62,801 bases of DNA from an uncultured Armatimonadota bacterium (lineage in GTDB: Bacteria; Armatimonadota; Fimbriimonadia; Fimbriimonadales; Fimbriimonadaceae), in NCBI GenBank assembly GCA_903904815.1, contig CAIVDU010000025.1:1-62801 (forward strand), read 5' to 3'. The translations under genes and the position numbers were made by a program. Below the pieces are notes generated by a model. It worked only from the letters and a program-made list of their open reading frames with translations, made no database searches and was not told the origin of the DNA. This document shows, piece after piece, positions 24,644 through 32,918 of this stretch; position 1 is the stretch's first letter; each line of letters starts with the position of its first letter.

Positions 24644-25605
24644 GTCTCGAACCGGTAGAAGAAGGTCAAATTTCGCACCCCTCTGAGCTGGGACCGTATC
24701 GCATCGCGCACTGGAACACGTATGACGTTCATGGCGACCGGCTCAGCCGAGTGTCATCGGCCATGAGTTGGCGACGAACAGCGGTTGGCTTCTGGTCGGC
24801 GGTGGGCTGCGGCGGGCTTCTCACGGCATCGGCCGTGAGCTTGTTTGTGCCGAGGGTATTTGGAGGTGGAGTGTCCTTCGGCGTGCTAATCGGCATGTTT
24901 CTGATTGCTAACCGTGTTTATGGTCGGATGAAGAACGGGTATCTGAGCACCAAGGTTGGTCAGGGCCAGTTAGACGAAGACACGGTATTTGTGCGCCTGG
25001 AAATCGATGGCTATGAGTTCGCCCGAGACGTAGGTCATTTGAGCCTCGATTCGAACTGGCTCTACTTCGAAGGCGAGCGAACGACCTTCTGTTTGGGACC
25101 AAACAACTTTGACTGGAAATCGCTGTCACCCCCGATTTCATCCCAAGTGGGTGAGACGGATTTCCACCGCATCGCAGGCATACGGATCCCGGGCAGGCGG
25201 GAGACGATCGGGGTGTTCTTTGAGTCGGGAATGGGAGGTACGGGGGCAACTTTGACGGCAATTTCTGATTGGAAGCGCGTGGTCCAGCCGACTGAAGGAG
25301 TCGTTGTTATTCCTCCGCTTCAACCATTGGGCCCCAAGGGATTCAGCCAATCGCAAAAGATGGCCCAAACCGTGGCAATCGGAACGGCGGGATTTATCCT
25401 AACTATCTTGGGGTTGGTGATTTACGGAGTCAGCAACCACGCGCCATCGAGTTTAGCGGTGTTCCTTGCGTTTGGAGGCCTAGGAGCGGTGGTGATCGCC
25501 CAACGCCAATACGTCGCCTACCGACGTAGGAAAGCGTTTGCCCATCTGAAGCAGATTCGAGAAGAGCTTGAAACGCGTTCGTCCTCGGCGCCGTTGGGAC
25601 GTTGA
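24640..25605 (+). CDS. Paralogue array member 5
   Basis: 321 aa; ATG overlaps the previous stop by four bases. Box: RIAHWNTYDVHGDRLSRVSS. Helices at about 50-68 and 75-92 (VGCGGLLTASAVSLFV; GVSFGVLIGMFLIA). Core: YEFARDVGHLSLDSNWLYFE then GERTTFCLGPNN. Link: VIPPLQPLGPKGFS. Two helices follow (VAIGTAGFILTILGLVIYGV; LAVFLAFGGLGAVVIA), then the tail AFAHLKQIREELETRSS. The downstream gene starts inside its stop (TTGA). It shows the same domain order as member 3 and is among its closer relatives by motif. Confidence 0.85.
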   Translation: MSLEPVEEGQISHPSELGPYRIAHWNTYDVHGDRLSRVSSAMSWRRTAVGFWSAVGCGGLLTASAVSLFVPRVFGGGVSFGVLIGMFLIANRVYGRMKNGYLSTKVGQGQLDEDTVFVRLEIDGYEFARDVGHLSLDSNWLYFEGERTTFCLGPNNFDWKSLSPPISSQVGETDFHRIAGIRIPGRRETIGVFFESGMGGTGATLTAISDWKRVVQPTEGVVVIPPLQPLGPKGFSQSQKMAQTVAIGTAGFILTILGLVIYGVSNHAPSSLAVFLAFGGLGAVVIAQRQYVAYRRRKAFAHLKQIREELETRSSSAPLGR

Positions 25606-26657
25606 AGGATCGAAATAGGGCTAACTTGGGAGAAGGGCGAAACGTTTTGGAACAAGGAAGTGAGCCATTGTTGGTTCCCGTTGAATCTAGTTTCACGGAA
25701 GCGGGCTCATTGTTGGCGCCAGATCTTTCGAGCGGAATTTCTGTCGGCAGTGAGACTTTGGAGGTTCGGGCGGATGTTCGGATTGCTCCGTGGTATGCCT
25801 ACGACCAGCAAGGTACCGCGTTGCCTATGCGATCCACGGCAACCGTCCTTCGCCGCTCCTTCGCTCTCTCGACGATTGCCTGCCTCTGTGTTCTCTCGGC
25901 AATCTCGGCCTTCGGCGCGATGATCTTGTTCAGCGGGTCCATTTTGATCGCGGGATCTTGTGCGGCTATCGTGCTTCTGAGCCTCGTCGCCGGAGTCGTG
26001 CTCGGGCTAAAGTCATGGCTCACTCGAAGAGAAATTGCCCGTATCTCCGCCACGGCAAACTCAGTGCAGGTTAGTTTCCTGACGAAGGGGCATGAATACG
26101 GGCGAGACATCGGGTGCTTGACCATCGAGGAGGGCTGGCTGCACTTTGAGGGAGAGCGCACCACCTTTTCACTATCTCCACTCGATTTGTCGGCAAAAAC
26201 GAATCTCGCTCCGCCATTCTCCCGGCTCCGACTGAACCGGAATTCGCTTGACCTGTCGATTGTGATCCGTCCGGTTCGCGTTGGCGCGCGAAGCTGCCTC
26301 CAGCTTGCCGGGCTCCTCACTGGCTGGGTGCAGGAGGCTGCCCCTGGAAATCGGATCACTCTCTTGCCACCGCTCTCGGAAGATCCCATGGGGAACTACG
26401 ACATCTTGTCGCTCAAGTGGGTCTCGTGGATGTTAATTGGTCTTTGTGCGCTCATTCAGGGAGTCGGCGCGACCCTCATTTTCGGCCCGGCGGTCGGACT
26501 GGGAGTTCTGGTGGTCGTTTCCATCGTCCTCCCCATCATACGCCTCGTTCTTGAGTTGCGAAGAAGAGACAGGGCGATCGGGGCGATGGAACGAACGGCA
26601 TTGAGTCTGAATCGGCTGGATTCAAAAAGAACTCCGAAGGTAAGCGAAGTTCCATGA
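25602..26657 (+). CDS. Paralogue array member 6
   Basis: 351 aa from TTG at 25602, overlapping the previous stop (TTGA). TTG at 25626, behind no clearer site, is an alternative that trims the polar leader. This copy has the longest N-terminal tail (about 60 residues) before its box RIAPWYAYDQQGTALPMRST. The two helix stretches are unusually hydrophobic (LSTIACLCVLSAISAFGAM; SILIAGSCAAIVLLSLVAG). Core: HEYGRDIGCLTIEEGWLHFE then GERTTFSLSPLD. Link: LLPPLSEDPMGNYD. Two C-terminal helices follow and a basic tail. Overlap on both sides places it firmly in one transcript. Confidence 0.82.
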   Translation: MKDRNRANLGEGRNVLEQGSEPLLVPVESSFTEAGSLLAPDLSSGISVGSETLEVRADVRIAPWYAYDQQGTALPMRSTATVLRRSFALSTIACLCVLSAISAFGAMILFSGSILIAGSCAAIVLLSLVAGVVLGLKSWLTRREIARISATANSVQVSFLTKGHEYGRDIGCLTIEEGWLHFEGERTTFSLSPLDLSAKTNLAPPFSRLRLNRNSLDLSIVIRPVRVGARSCLQLAGLLTGWVQEAAPGNRITLLPPLSEDPMGNYDILSLKWVSWMLIGLCALIQGVGATLIFGPAVGLGVLVVVSIVLPIIRLVLELRRRDRAIGAMERTALSLNRLDSKRTPKVSEVP

Positions 26658-27556
26658 GCCTCGAGAAACCTCAGCTCGAAGCAAGATCGCCGGAAGTGCT
26701 GGTCGCCAGTTGGAACCGAGTCGACGTGGTGGGGCGAAAAATGAAGGGCCTCACCGCCTCCGGCCACATGCGCCGCGACCAGGTGATTCTAGGCGCGGGA
26801 GGTCTCGCGTTGTTTTTGCTGGTGTTCTTGTTGTGTCACGCCCTTGCCGTTCCCATCATCATCACGAGCATCCTTTTAAATCTTCCTATTCCGTTTTATA
26901 TGAGATGGATGAATCAAGTCGTTATTTCAAGAGCGAGGCGGCGGTACGGACAGACCCTTGAGGAACCCGGTCAGCTGGTTGGTATCGTTCTCGAGGTTGA
27001 CGACAATGAATACGGCCGCGACGTCGGAGTCGTGAGCTTTGAGAAGGATTGGCTGTATTTCGAAGGCGAAATGTGTTCCTTCTCACTCAATCGCTCGGAT
27101 TTTCCGCGTTCGATTTCTGGGTGGGAGGACTCGTTGAAGGTCTCACCAAGAGGGACTTTGGACGCGGTCACGGTCCGTTTTACAATGCCTCGCGAGTACG
27201 CGCCGCGGTTTCGTACCCAAGTGCGCGAGTGGGCAGATAGCGCTGGCATCTCGACGGGAGGGATCCGCCGCCTTCCTCCGTTAGAGGAACTGAAACGAAC
27301 GACTCTCGGAATCTCGCGACCCACCGGTACGATCGCACTCGCCGCAATATGGCTGCTCGGGATGACGCCGTGCCTGAGCGCAATATCGATTGGCAAGCAC
27401 CTGGACAAGATTCTCTCGGCAACGATTGTCGGTTTTATTGTGGGAGTTGGCGCGCTCGCGTTGAATCGCCTTTGGGTTCGAGGACAGAAAAAAGCGGCGC
27501 TCGAAAAGCTGAGGCATATCCGATCGTTGCTTGACAAATCTTCGATTGAATCTTAA
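26654..27556 (+). CDS. Paralogue array member 7 (last)
   Basis: 300 aa; ATG overlaps the previous stop (ATGA). Box: LVASWNRVDVVGRKMKGL, with Asn-Arg in place of Asn-x-Tyr. Helices: LGAGGLALFLLVFLLCHAL and VPIIITSILLNLPIPFYM. Core: NEYGRDVGVVSFEKDWLYFE then GEMCSFSLNRSD, where the otherwise constant GERTTFSL has changed to GEMCSFSL. Link: RLPPLEELKRTTLG. Two final helices and the tail ALEKLRHIRSLLD follow. It ends 28 bases before the convergent acetyltransferase gene, and no terminator hairpin is visible there. Confidence 0.85.
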   Translation: MSLEKPQLEARSPEVLVASWNRVDVVGRKMKGLTASGHMRRDQVILGAGGLALFLLVFLLCHALAVPIIITSILLNLPIPFYMRWMNQVVISRARRRYGQTLEEPGQLVGIVLEVDDNEYGRDVGVVSFEKDWLYFEGEMCSFSLNRSDFPRSISGWEDSLKVSPRGTLDAVTVRFTMPREYAPRFRTQVREWADSAGISTGGIRRLPPLEELKRTTLGISRPTGTIALAAIWLLGMTPCLSAISIGKHLDKILSATIVGFIVGVGALALNRLWVRGQKKAALEKLRHIRSLLDKSSIES

Positions 27557-27584
27557 GTAGGTGCCCCAGAATTTTTGGACTACT

Positions 27585-28094
27585 TCACGGCATTTGTCGA
27601 GAGAGGAGGATCACGTCCCAGTATCGTCCGAATTTACGGCCAGCTTCTTTGAGGACGCCCGTCTTCTCAAACCCTAACGAGGAGTGGAGGTTCATCGACG
27701 GCTCGTTGGGCAGTGTCACCTCGGCGAAGGCTCGATGGAGGTCTTCTTCTCTTAGGGCCTCGAAAAGTTGGTCGTAAAGCCGTCTTCCTAATCCTCGACC
27801 GCAAAAGGCAGGCGCCAGGTAGACGTTGGTCTTGATGGACGTCGAGCAAGCTGGCTTCTCTTCTAGCCGACCGCTCGTGGCGTAACCCACTACCAGGCCG
27901 TCTACTTCAGCAACGAAGAGGCGGTGTGGACCGTCGTGGGAAAATTGCCGCAGCCAAGTCCGGCGTCCTTCAGCGGTGAAGGGCACAGTATCGAAAGTGA
28001 CGGGTGTCGTTTCGACGTAGTGGTTATAGATTTCTGTTATCGGGACGAGGTCGGGTTCGGCCCCATCTCGAATGGTTACAACTCTGCATTCCAT
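27585..28094 (-). CDS. GNAT N-acetyltransferase, phosphinothricin-acetyltransferase-like
   Basis: About 169 aa from ATG at 28094 (MECRVVTIRDG); AGGTT lies just upstream, and an ATG 21 bases earlier is possible. The GNAT fold shows ITEIYNHYVETTPVTFDTVP near the N-terminus, a segment typical of the Pat/YncA branch. It also shows VGYATSGRL, YLAPAFCGRGLGRRLYDQLF (the acetyl-CoA pyrophosphate loop, xxGRGLGRRL) and NLHSSLGFEKTG. It transfers an acetyl group from acetyl-CoA to a small amine such as an amino acid; the substrate cannot be told. Single gene, convergent with the paralogue array. Confidence 0.88.
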   Translation of the reverse strand: MECRVVTIRDGAEPDLVPITEIYNHYVETTPVTFDTVPFTAEGRRTWLRQFSHDGPHRLFVAEVDGLVVGYATSGRLEEKPACSTSIKTNVYLAPAFCGRGLGRRLYDQLFEALREEDLHRAFAEVTLPNEPSMNLHSSLGFEKTGVLKEAGRKFGRYWDVILLSRQMP

Positions 28095-28352
28095 TTTCAA
28101 CCTACCCATCCCCATACTAAGCCAAATTTCCCACAGTACCTAGATGAATTACTGGTTACGAGGAATATTGCCAATTTTTAAAATTAAATTGCTATATGTT
28201 CGATCTTAAGCTAATCCGTCTGACCCGGAACTACCCGCGCCTGATGCTTCTGCGTAAGACCCGAACTAACTAAGCTCGGCGACCTTTAGGTTTTTGTCCC
28301 CCGCTGGCTGTCCCTGGTCACGAAACAAAAGGCAATGGCGTAAATTAGGGGA

Positions 28353-28724
28353 GTGAATGCCCCTTTGGGAGAGGTCGATGGACCTCCGCTGACCGATTAC
28401 TGTGCTCGTTATCATCGTGCGGCAGAATTGATTGGTCGGCGTTGGGCCTCCTCTATTCTCAGGGTTCTGATCGTTAAGCCGCGAAGATTCAACGAACTCC
28501 TGCACGCGATACCGGGGCTCTCCGATCGGCTGCTCACCGAACGGCTGAGAGACCTGGAAGAGGCGGGATTGGTCCAGCGCTCACCGACGACTTCACCCGG
28601 CGCGTTCGTAGAATATCGTCTGACTCCTGCCGGAACAAGCCTTGGGCAGGTCGTCGCCGCACTCAAATCTTGGGTTGAAGAGTGGATGCCCGCCGAAGGT
28701 TGGCCACAATCAGAGCATGAGTGA
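28353..28724 (+). CDS. HxlR-family winged-helix transcription regulator
   Basis: 123 aa from GTG at 28353. HxlR domain: DYCARYHRAAELIGRRWASS, ILRVLIVKPRRFNELLHAIPG, LSDRLLTERLRDLEEAGLV, and a wing VEYRLTPAGTSLGQVVAALK. The Cys in the N-terminal CxRYxxA segment is the residue that senses electrophiles or redox in some relatives. The stop codon overlaps the start of the hotdog thioesterase by eight bases (ATGAGTGA), so the two are translated together; the regulator may control that gene and perhaps the neighbouring men operon. That link is inference. The 258-base region upstream (28095-28352) should hold its promoter; I see no clear site. Confidence 0.9.
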   Translation: MNAPLGEVDGPPLTDYCARYHRAAELIGRRWASSILRVLIVKPRRFNELLHAIPGLSDRLLTERLRDLEEAGLVQRSPTTSPGAFVEYRLTPAGTSLGQVVAALKSWVEEWMPAEGWPQSEHE

Positions 28725-29160
28725 GACGATCTGGAAGAAGCCCGTTGACCTTGAAACCCTCAACCGACTGTGCGTTCCGACCATCCACTCGGCGCTCGGC
28801 ATTCAATTCTCCGCTTTCGGCGAGGATTTTCTCTCCGCCGAAATGCCGGTAGATGAGCGCACTAAGCAGCCGTTTGGTGTGCTTCACGGGGGCGCCTCGG
28901 TGGTGCTTGCCGAATCGTTGGGCAGCATGGCTTCTTACCTTGCCCTGGAGGGGGAGGATCGCGCCGCATTCGGAATCGAGATCAACGCCAACCATGTGAA
29001 GACGGCTCGAAACGGCAGGGTCACCGGCACGGCTCGTCCGATTCACCTTGGCCAGAGTGTTCACGTCTGGCAAATCGAAGTACGCGATTCTCAAGGCGAC
29101 GTCGTGTGCACGTCTCGCCTCACGGTTTTGGTAAGAGAGCCAAAAGCTCGGCCCACTTAA
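28717..29160 (+). CDS. PaaI/MenI-type hotdog acyl-CoA thioesterase
   Basis: 147 aa from ATG at 28717. Single hotdog domain: QPFGVLHGGASVVLAESLGS (the HGG loop and catalytic Glu of PaaI/YbdB-type thioesterases), EINANHVKTARNGRVTGTA, HVWQIEVRDSQGDVVCTSRL. Relatives hydrolyse aryl- or acyl-CoA, including 1,4-dihydroxy-2-naphthoyl-CoA, the step after MenB. Its place at the tail of a complete men operon makes the DHNA-CoA role attractive. It overlaps the HxlR gene at its start, and its last 41 bases overlap the 3' end of menE on the other strand. Confidence 0.88.
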   Translation: MSETIWKKPVDLETLNRLCVPTIHSALGIQFSAFGEDFLSAEMPVDERTKQPFGVLHGGASVVLAESLGSMASYLALEGEDRAAFGIEINANHVKTARNGRVTGTARPIHLGQSVHVWQIEVRDSQGDVVCTSRLTVLVREPKARPT

Positions 29161-30292
29161 CCTTTCCCAGCTCGGAACGGGGAATCTGCCGCACCGAGTA
29201 TCGCTGCCGGATGCGCTCAAACGGCATGACCTGGGCATTGAATCGCTCGATGAGCGACTCAACCGCGGGTTCCCCTTCAGTCACCAACGCAATCACCGAC
29301 TCAAGCCGAGCATCGGGAACCGCAACGAGGGCAAACGCGGCGGGATTCTCATGTTCAGACAATTGGCTGGCCAGGGTTTCGCGAAGCAGGGCAAGGTTCG
29401 CAATTTCGCCGCCGATCTTGATGCGGTCGTTGGTTCTGCCGTGCATCGTCAGCTTCCGTCCCTCGACCGAACCTAAATCTTCGGTGGTAAACCATCCGTT
29501 TGCGTCCTTGGGATCCCAGAACCGCGGTTTGCCTTTGGCATCCAGGGAGACGTACCCGCTGAGCAAAGAGGCGCCACGCACGCAAAGTTGCCCCCGTTCG
29601 CTTGCCTTCGCCTCGAGGTGTGGAAGCACCTGGTAATTGACATCCGCCCCGGTAGCACGGCGATCCAGATCAGAAAGAGGCTCCGTAGCCACCTGAGAGG
29701 CGGCTTCGGACATGCCGTAGGTCCGCAAGATCGGCCATCCGAGGTCGCGAGCCGCAAGATAAACGCCGTCTGAGAGAGCGCCTCCCCCCACCAAGACGGC
29801 ACGCAGCGAACGTGGTGATTCGAGTCTCTGGGTGGCGAGATCGTGCACTTGGGCTGGCACGAGCGACGTCAATGTCGCGCCCTCCCGCAAAACTGTTTCT
29901 TGAAATCGCCGAGCGTTCCATCCCTCCTGAAGGTCCATCGACGCAACCTTGCTCCTGGCCAAGAAGGCCCTTGCCCAGATTCCGATTCCGCCTACATGGA
30001 AGTCAGGAAGGCAATGAAGCCAAATATCCTCGGAAGTGGAGCCGAAATGGGAGTTGGATCCCGCGGCAGCAGAAAGGATGGCTGCCTTGGGGAGCGCGAC
30101 CCATTTATGGTCGGCCTCCGAAGTCGCTGTGCTGCCCGAGGTGAGGATGAAAACCTGAGCTTTGAGGGTTTTCGCGACCGAGAGCCAACCGGTCAGCCGC
30201 TCGGCTTGGCCGGATGGCATGCGGGGGTTTAGAAGGGCTTGACTGTCCGACGAGAAAAAGTCGATAGGACCTAGTCGCAGATCGTCGTCCAC
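29120..30292 (-). CDS. menE: o-Succinylbenzoate-CoA ligase MenE (compact form)
   Basis: 390 aa, short next to the 450-490 aa usual for MenE. Adenylate-forming ligase of menaquinone synthesis: activates o-succinylbenzoate to the AMP ester, then to OSB-CoA. Motifs: ILTSGSTATSEADHKWV (A3 loop), LRTYGMSEAASQV (A5), GWFTTEDLGSVEGRKLTMHGRTNDRIKIGGE (A7-A8), and the C-terminal catalytic Lys in RSELGKVKW. The missing length is from the N-terminal subdomain, which starts directly before the P-loop region. GTG start overlaps the end of menC by 22 bases. It is the last gene of the men operon. Confidence 0.92.
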   Translation of the reverse strand: MDDDLRLGPIDFFSSDSQALLNPRMPSGQAERLTGWLSVAKTLKAQVFILTSGSTATSEADHKWVALPKAAILSAAAGSNSHFGSTSEDIWLHCLPDFHVGGIGIWARAFLARSKVASMDLQEGWNARRFQETVLREGATLTSLVPAQVHDLATQRLESPRSLRAVLVGGGALSDGVYLAARDLGWPILRTYGMSEAASQVATEPLSDLDRRATGADVNYQVLPHLEAKASERGQLCVRGASLLSGYVSLDAKGKPRFWDPKDANGWFTTEDLGSVEGRKLTMHGRTNDRIKIGGEIANLALLRETLASQLSEHENPAAFALVAVPDARLESVIALVTEGEPAVESLIERFNAQVMPFERIRQRYSVRQIPRSELGKVKWAELLALLPKP

Positions 30293-31290
30293 TCCAACTC
30301 CTCAAGTGCCTCATCAAACCCAAATCCTGTCCCCTGGGGTGGGATCAGCTGCCCGTCTTCTACGAGCAACTCGTCGGAGAACCGATTGAACTCATACACG
30401 AGATGGGTGGCAAGCCCGCCGCTCATTAACGGCCTCCTCTCTTCCATGGCCCGCCCGGCTACCCATGCGGCGGCAACTTGTCCGAGCGGGTGATCGAGAT
30501 AGCTGGTTACCGAAACCGCCACGTCCATCTCTGTCGCCAATTCGAAGGCCTCGTCGGGATCCATGACGGCCGGTTTCAGGACGAGAATATCGACCGGCAC
30601 GTCCCGATCGAGTTCAAGCCGACTGATTCCGCGATCGAGGGCGAGCGAGATCCCGAACTCCGCCTTCAACTGATCCCAGTCGGCAATATTGAACGGGCAG
30701 GGGTCTTCGATCCAATCGATCCACGAAAGGTCATCTCCGAGCGCGTGAATGAGGCTGTTCAAGAAGCCAGTGACGTCCGCCCTCGACAACTTCTCATTGA
30801 AGTCGAACCTCACATGCAATTGTCGTTCCTGGAGCGCCGGCACGATGCGCGCCAATTCGGTGATTTCAATGAGCGGAGAGTTGCCTACCTTGATCTTGAC
30901 TGCGTTGAACCCCAGGGCACGGAGGTAATCGAGGCGTGACTCGTCAATGGTCTTACTGGGAATGAGGCCCAACGCGTAGGGAAAGGTCGCGTGACTCTCG
31001 GGAATCTCGAGACCCTCGAAAAGCCACTCGCCTTGGGCCCGGGCAATGGCGTCGATTTTCGCCAGATGGCGAGACCGCTCCAGTTGGGGAGCGATACCGC
31101 CGGTTCGGAGGAGTTCCAACTGGACGTTGAGAGGGATATCCCCCAGTTCCGGCCACGGATGGAGGTCGGCATAGCCCACCAGACCAGGTTCAAATTCGTA
31201 GCGAATGAGAGACCCTAGTCGTGGACGCGCGCCACCCCCGCCGTGATGAAATCCCGGAAGGAGTTCGTATCGAGAAATGGCGATCTTCAA
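30271..31290 (-). CDS. menC: o-Succinylbenzoate synthase MenC
   Basis: 339 aa from TTG at 31290. Enolase-superfamily enzyme that dehydrates SHCHC to o-succinylbenzoate. Seen: the catalytic KxK motif in FNAVKIKVGNSP, metal ligands in VRFDFNEKL (Asp), LSWIDWIEDPCPF (Glu) and ALDRGIS (Asp), the second catalytic Lys in VLKPAVMDP, and SSLEHP-like VTSYLDHPLGQVAAA. Length fits the MenC family. It follows menB by 11 bases and overlaps menE at its end. Confidence 0.92.
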   Translation of the reverse strand: MKIAISRYELLPGFHHGGGGARPRLGSLIRYEFEPGLVGYADLHPWPELGDIPLNVQLELLRTGGIAPQLERSRHLAKIDAIARAQGEWLFEGLEIPESHATFPYALGLIPSKTIDESRLDYLRALGFNAVKIKVGNSPLIEITELARIVPALQERQLHVRFDFNEKLSRADVTGFLNSLIHALGDDLSWIDWIEDPCPFNIADWDQLKAEFGISLALDRGISRLELDRDVPVDILVLKPAVMDPDEAFELATEMDVAVSVTSYLDHPLGQVAAAWVAGRAMEERRPLMSGGLATHLVYEFNRFSDELLVEDGQLIPPQGTGFGFDEALEELEWTTICD

Positions 31291-31301
31291 ATAACTCTTG
31301 C

Positions 31302-32126
31302 CTAAGGCAGCCGGCCGAACTTAGCAAAATCCGGCTTTCGCTTTTCGATGTAGGCGTTCTTACCCTCTTGCGCTTCTTCGGACAGATAGTACAGCAGAGT
31401 GGCGTTACCGGCAAGATCAAGCAGACCCATTTGACCGTCGCAGTCAGCGTTCAGTGCCGACTTGAGACAGCGCAAAGCGAGAGGCGAGTGCTGAAGCATC
31501 TCGCGGCACCAACTGACCGTCTCCTTCTCAAGATCGGCCAAGGGCACGACCGTGTTGACCAGCCCCATCTCAAGCGCCTGCTGGGCATCGTATTGGCGGC
31601 AGAGGAACCAGATCTCGCGCGCCTTCTTCTGACCGACAATGCGGGCCAAGTAGGAACTGCCCAGACCACCGTCGAAGGAGCCCACCTTCGGACCGGTCTG
31701 TCCGAACCGAGCGTTGTCGGCGGCGATGGTCAGATCGCAAACAATGTGAAGCACGTGACCTCCGCCGATGGCGTAACCGGCTACCATCGCGACCACGGGC
31801 TTAGGAAGACTTCGAATGCACTTCTGCAGATCGAGTACGTTGAGGCGAGCGATTCCGTCCCCGCCGACATATCCGCCTTTGCCGCGAACGCGTTGGTCTC
31901 CGCCGGAACAGAAGGCCTTGTCTCCCTCGCCCGTGAGAATGACAACTCCCACCGTAGGATCGTCGCGGCAGATCTCAAATGCCTGAAGCAGCTCTTGCAC
32001 GGTCAGTGGTCGAAACGCGTTTCGAACCTCCGGACGATTGATCGTGATCTTCGCGATCCCATCTTCCGTCTTTTCCAGCTTGATGTCTTCAAATGTCTTT
32101 ACAGATGCCCAAATCTCAGATGCCAT
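31302..32126 (-). CDS. menB: 1,4-Dihydroxy-2-naphthoyl-CoA synthase MenB
   Basis: 274 aa, ATG at 32126 behind AAGGAAA. Crotonase-fold enzyme closing the second ring of menaquinone from OSB-CoA. Signature segments: [36 protein letters not shown] (oxyanion and acyl-CoA pocket), [40 protein letters not shown] with the family Asp, and the C-terminal [20 protein letters not shown] that covers the active site of the neighbouring subunit. It begins 33 bases after menH ends. Strong match over the whole length. Confidence 0.96.
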   Translation of the reverse strand: MASEIWASVKTFEDIKLEKTEDGIAKITINRPEVRNAFRPLTVQELLQAFEICRDDPTVGVVILTGEGDKAFCSGGDQRVRGKGGYVGGDGIARLNVLDLQKCIRSLPKPVVAMVAGYAIGGGHVLHIVCDLTIAADNARFGQTGPKVGSFDGGLGSSYLARIVGQKKAREIWFLCRQYDAQQALEMGLVNTVVPLADLEKETVSWCREMLQHSPLALRCLKSALNADCDGQMGLLDLAGNATLLYYLSEEAQEGKNAYIEKRKPDFAKFGRLP

Positions 32127-32159
32127 TGCTTTTCCTTAGATTGCTTTCGAACCCAAAAT

Positions 32160-32918
32160 CTATCGGTGAAGGGTTTTTCCGGCGAGAAACCCTTCGACTG
32201 CTTCCTGGAACGGCTGAATGGCCGACCAGGGGACCCGGTGCCCTGCCTCGGGCAGGATCGCGAGCTGGAAGCGAGGATTCAAAGTCGAACACTCTTGAGC
32301 GAGCGCCGCATATTTTGAATCCCGTCCACCGGCTACCCACAGTACCGGAACTTGAATGCGGGCCAATGCGGGGCGCAGATCATCCTGAGTCCCGACTGAA
32401 CAACGGAGGAGGGTGGTCGCCAGCTCGTTTCGATCAAATTGGTCCTCCGTCCGAGAAAGCGAGGGCTCCCCGGCAAAGACTCCTTGAGCTTCCCAAGCTC
32501 GCATCAATCCGTCCCACGCTTCGATTCGGAATCGCTCGGCCCATCGCCGATCCTGATCCCAACGGCGACGCCTTTCCTCGCGCTCGACTATGCCAGGGGA
32601 CGCGGAAATGATGATCGCCTTGTTCCAACAAGCGGCGGAAGCATCCTGGGCTAGCATGTGCATGGCGAGTCGACCGCCCATCGAGTAACCAATTAGCACG
32701 TCCTGAAGCCCATCGCCGCGATTGGCGTTGAGGTGCTCCGCGAGTTGGCAGAGGCCCGATGTCGCTTCGCCTCCGGGTAATTCGGCAAGGTCCCTCATCC
32801 AATTCGGCTTCTGCACGACTCCGAAGCGCGATTCCGGAAGGACTGCATCCCAATCCGAGCCGAGACCGAGGAAACCATGGAGCGCGGTCAAGCCAGGGCC
32901 TCTTGAAACGAAGTCCAA
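32160..32918 (-). CDS. menH: SHCHC synthase MenH (alpha/beta hydrolase)
   Basis: 252 aa from TTG at 32918, which lies inside the 3' end of menD (31-base overlap). MenH eliminates pyruvate from SEPHCHC to give SHCHC. Visible: LHGFLGLGSDW (oxyanion region), LIGYSMGGRLAMHML with nucleophile S79, VLWVAGGRDSKYA with the acid residue, and PEAGHRVPW with the catalytic His. ERRRRWDQDRRWAE matches the Arg-rich cap that binds the carboxylates. The assignment is firm because of the operon position between menD and menB. Confidence 0.9.
   Translation of the reverse strand: MDFVSRGPGLTALHGFLGLGSDWDAVLPESRFGVVQKPNWMRDLAELPGGEATSGLCQLAEHLNANRGDGLQDVLIGYSMGGRLAMHMLAQDASAACWNKAIIISASPGIVEREERRRRWDQDRRWAERFRIEAWDGLMRAWEAQGVFAGEPSLSRTEDQFDRNELATTLLRCSVGTQDDLRPALARIQVPVLWVAGGRDSKYAALAQECSTLNPRFQLAILPEAGHRVPWSAIQPFQEAVEGFLAGKTLHR

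Noticed and set aside
31221-32318. Plus-strand frame of 365 codons
   Set aside because: Antisense of menB, menC and menH; the translation has no recognisable domain.
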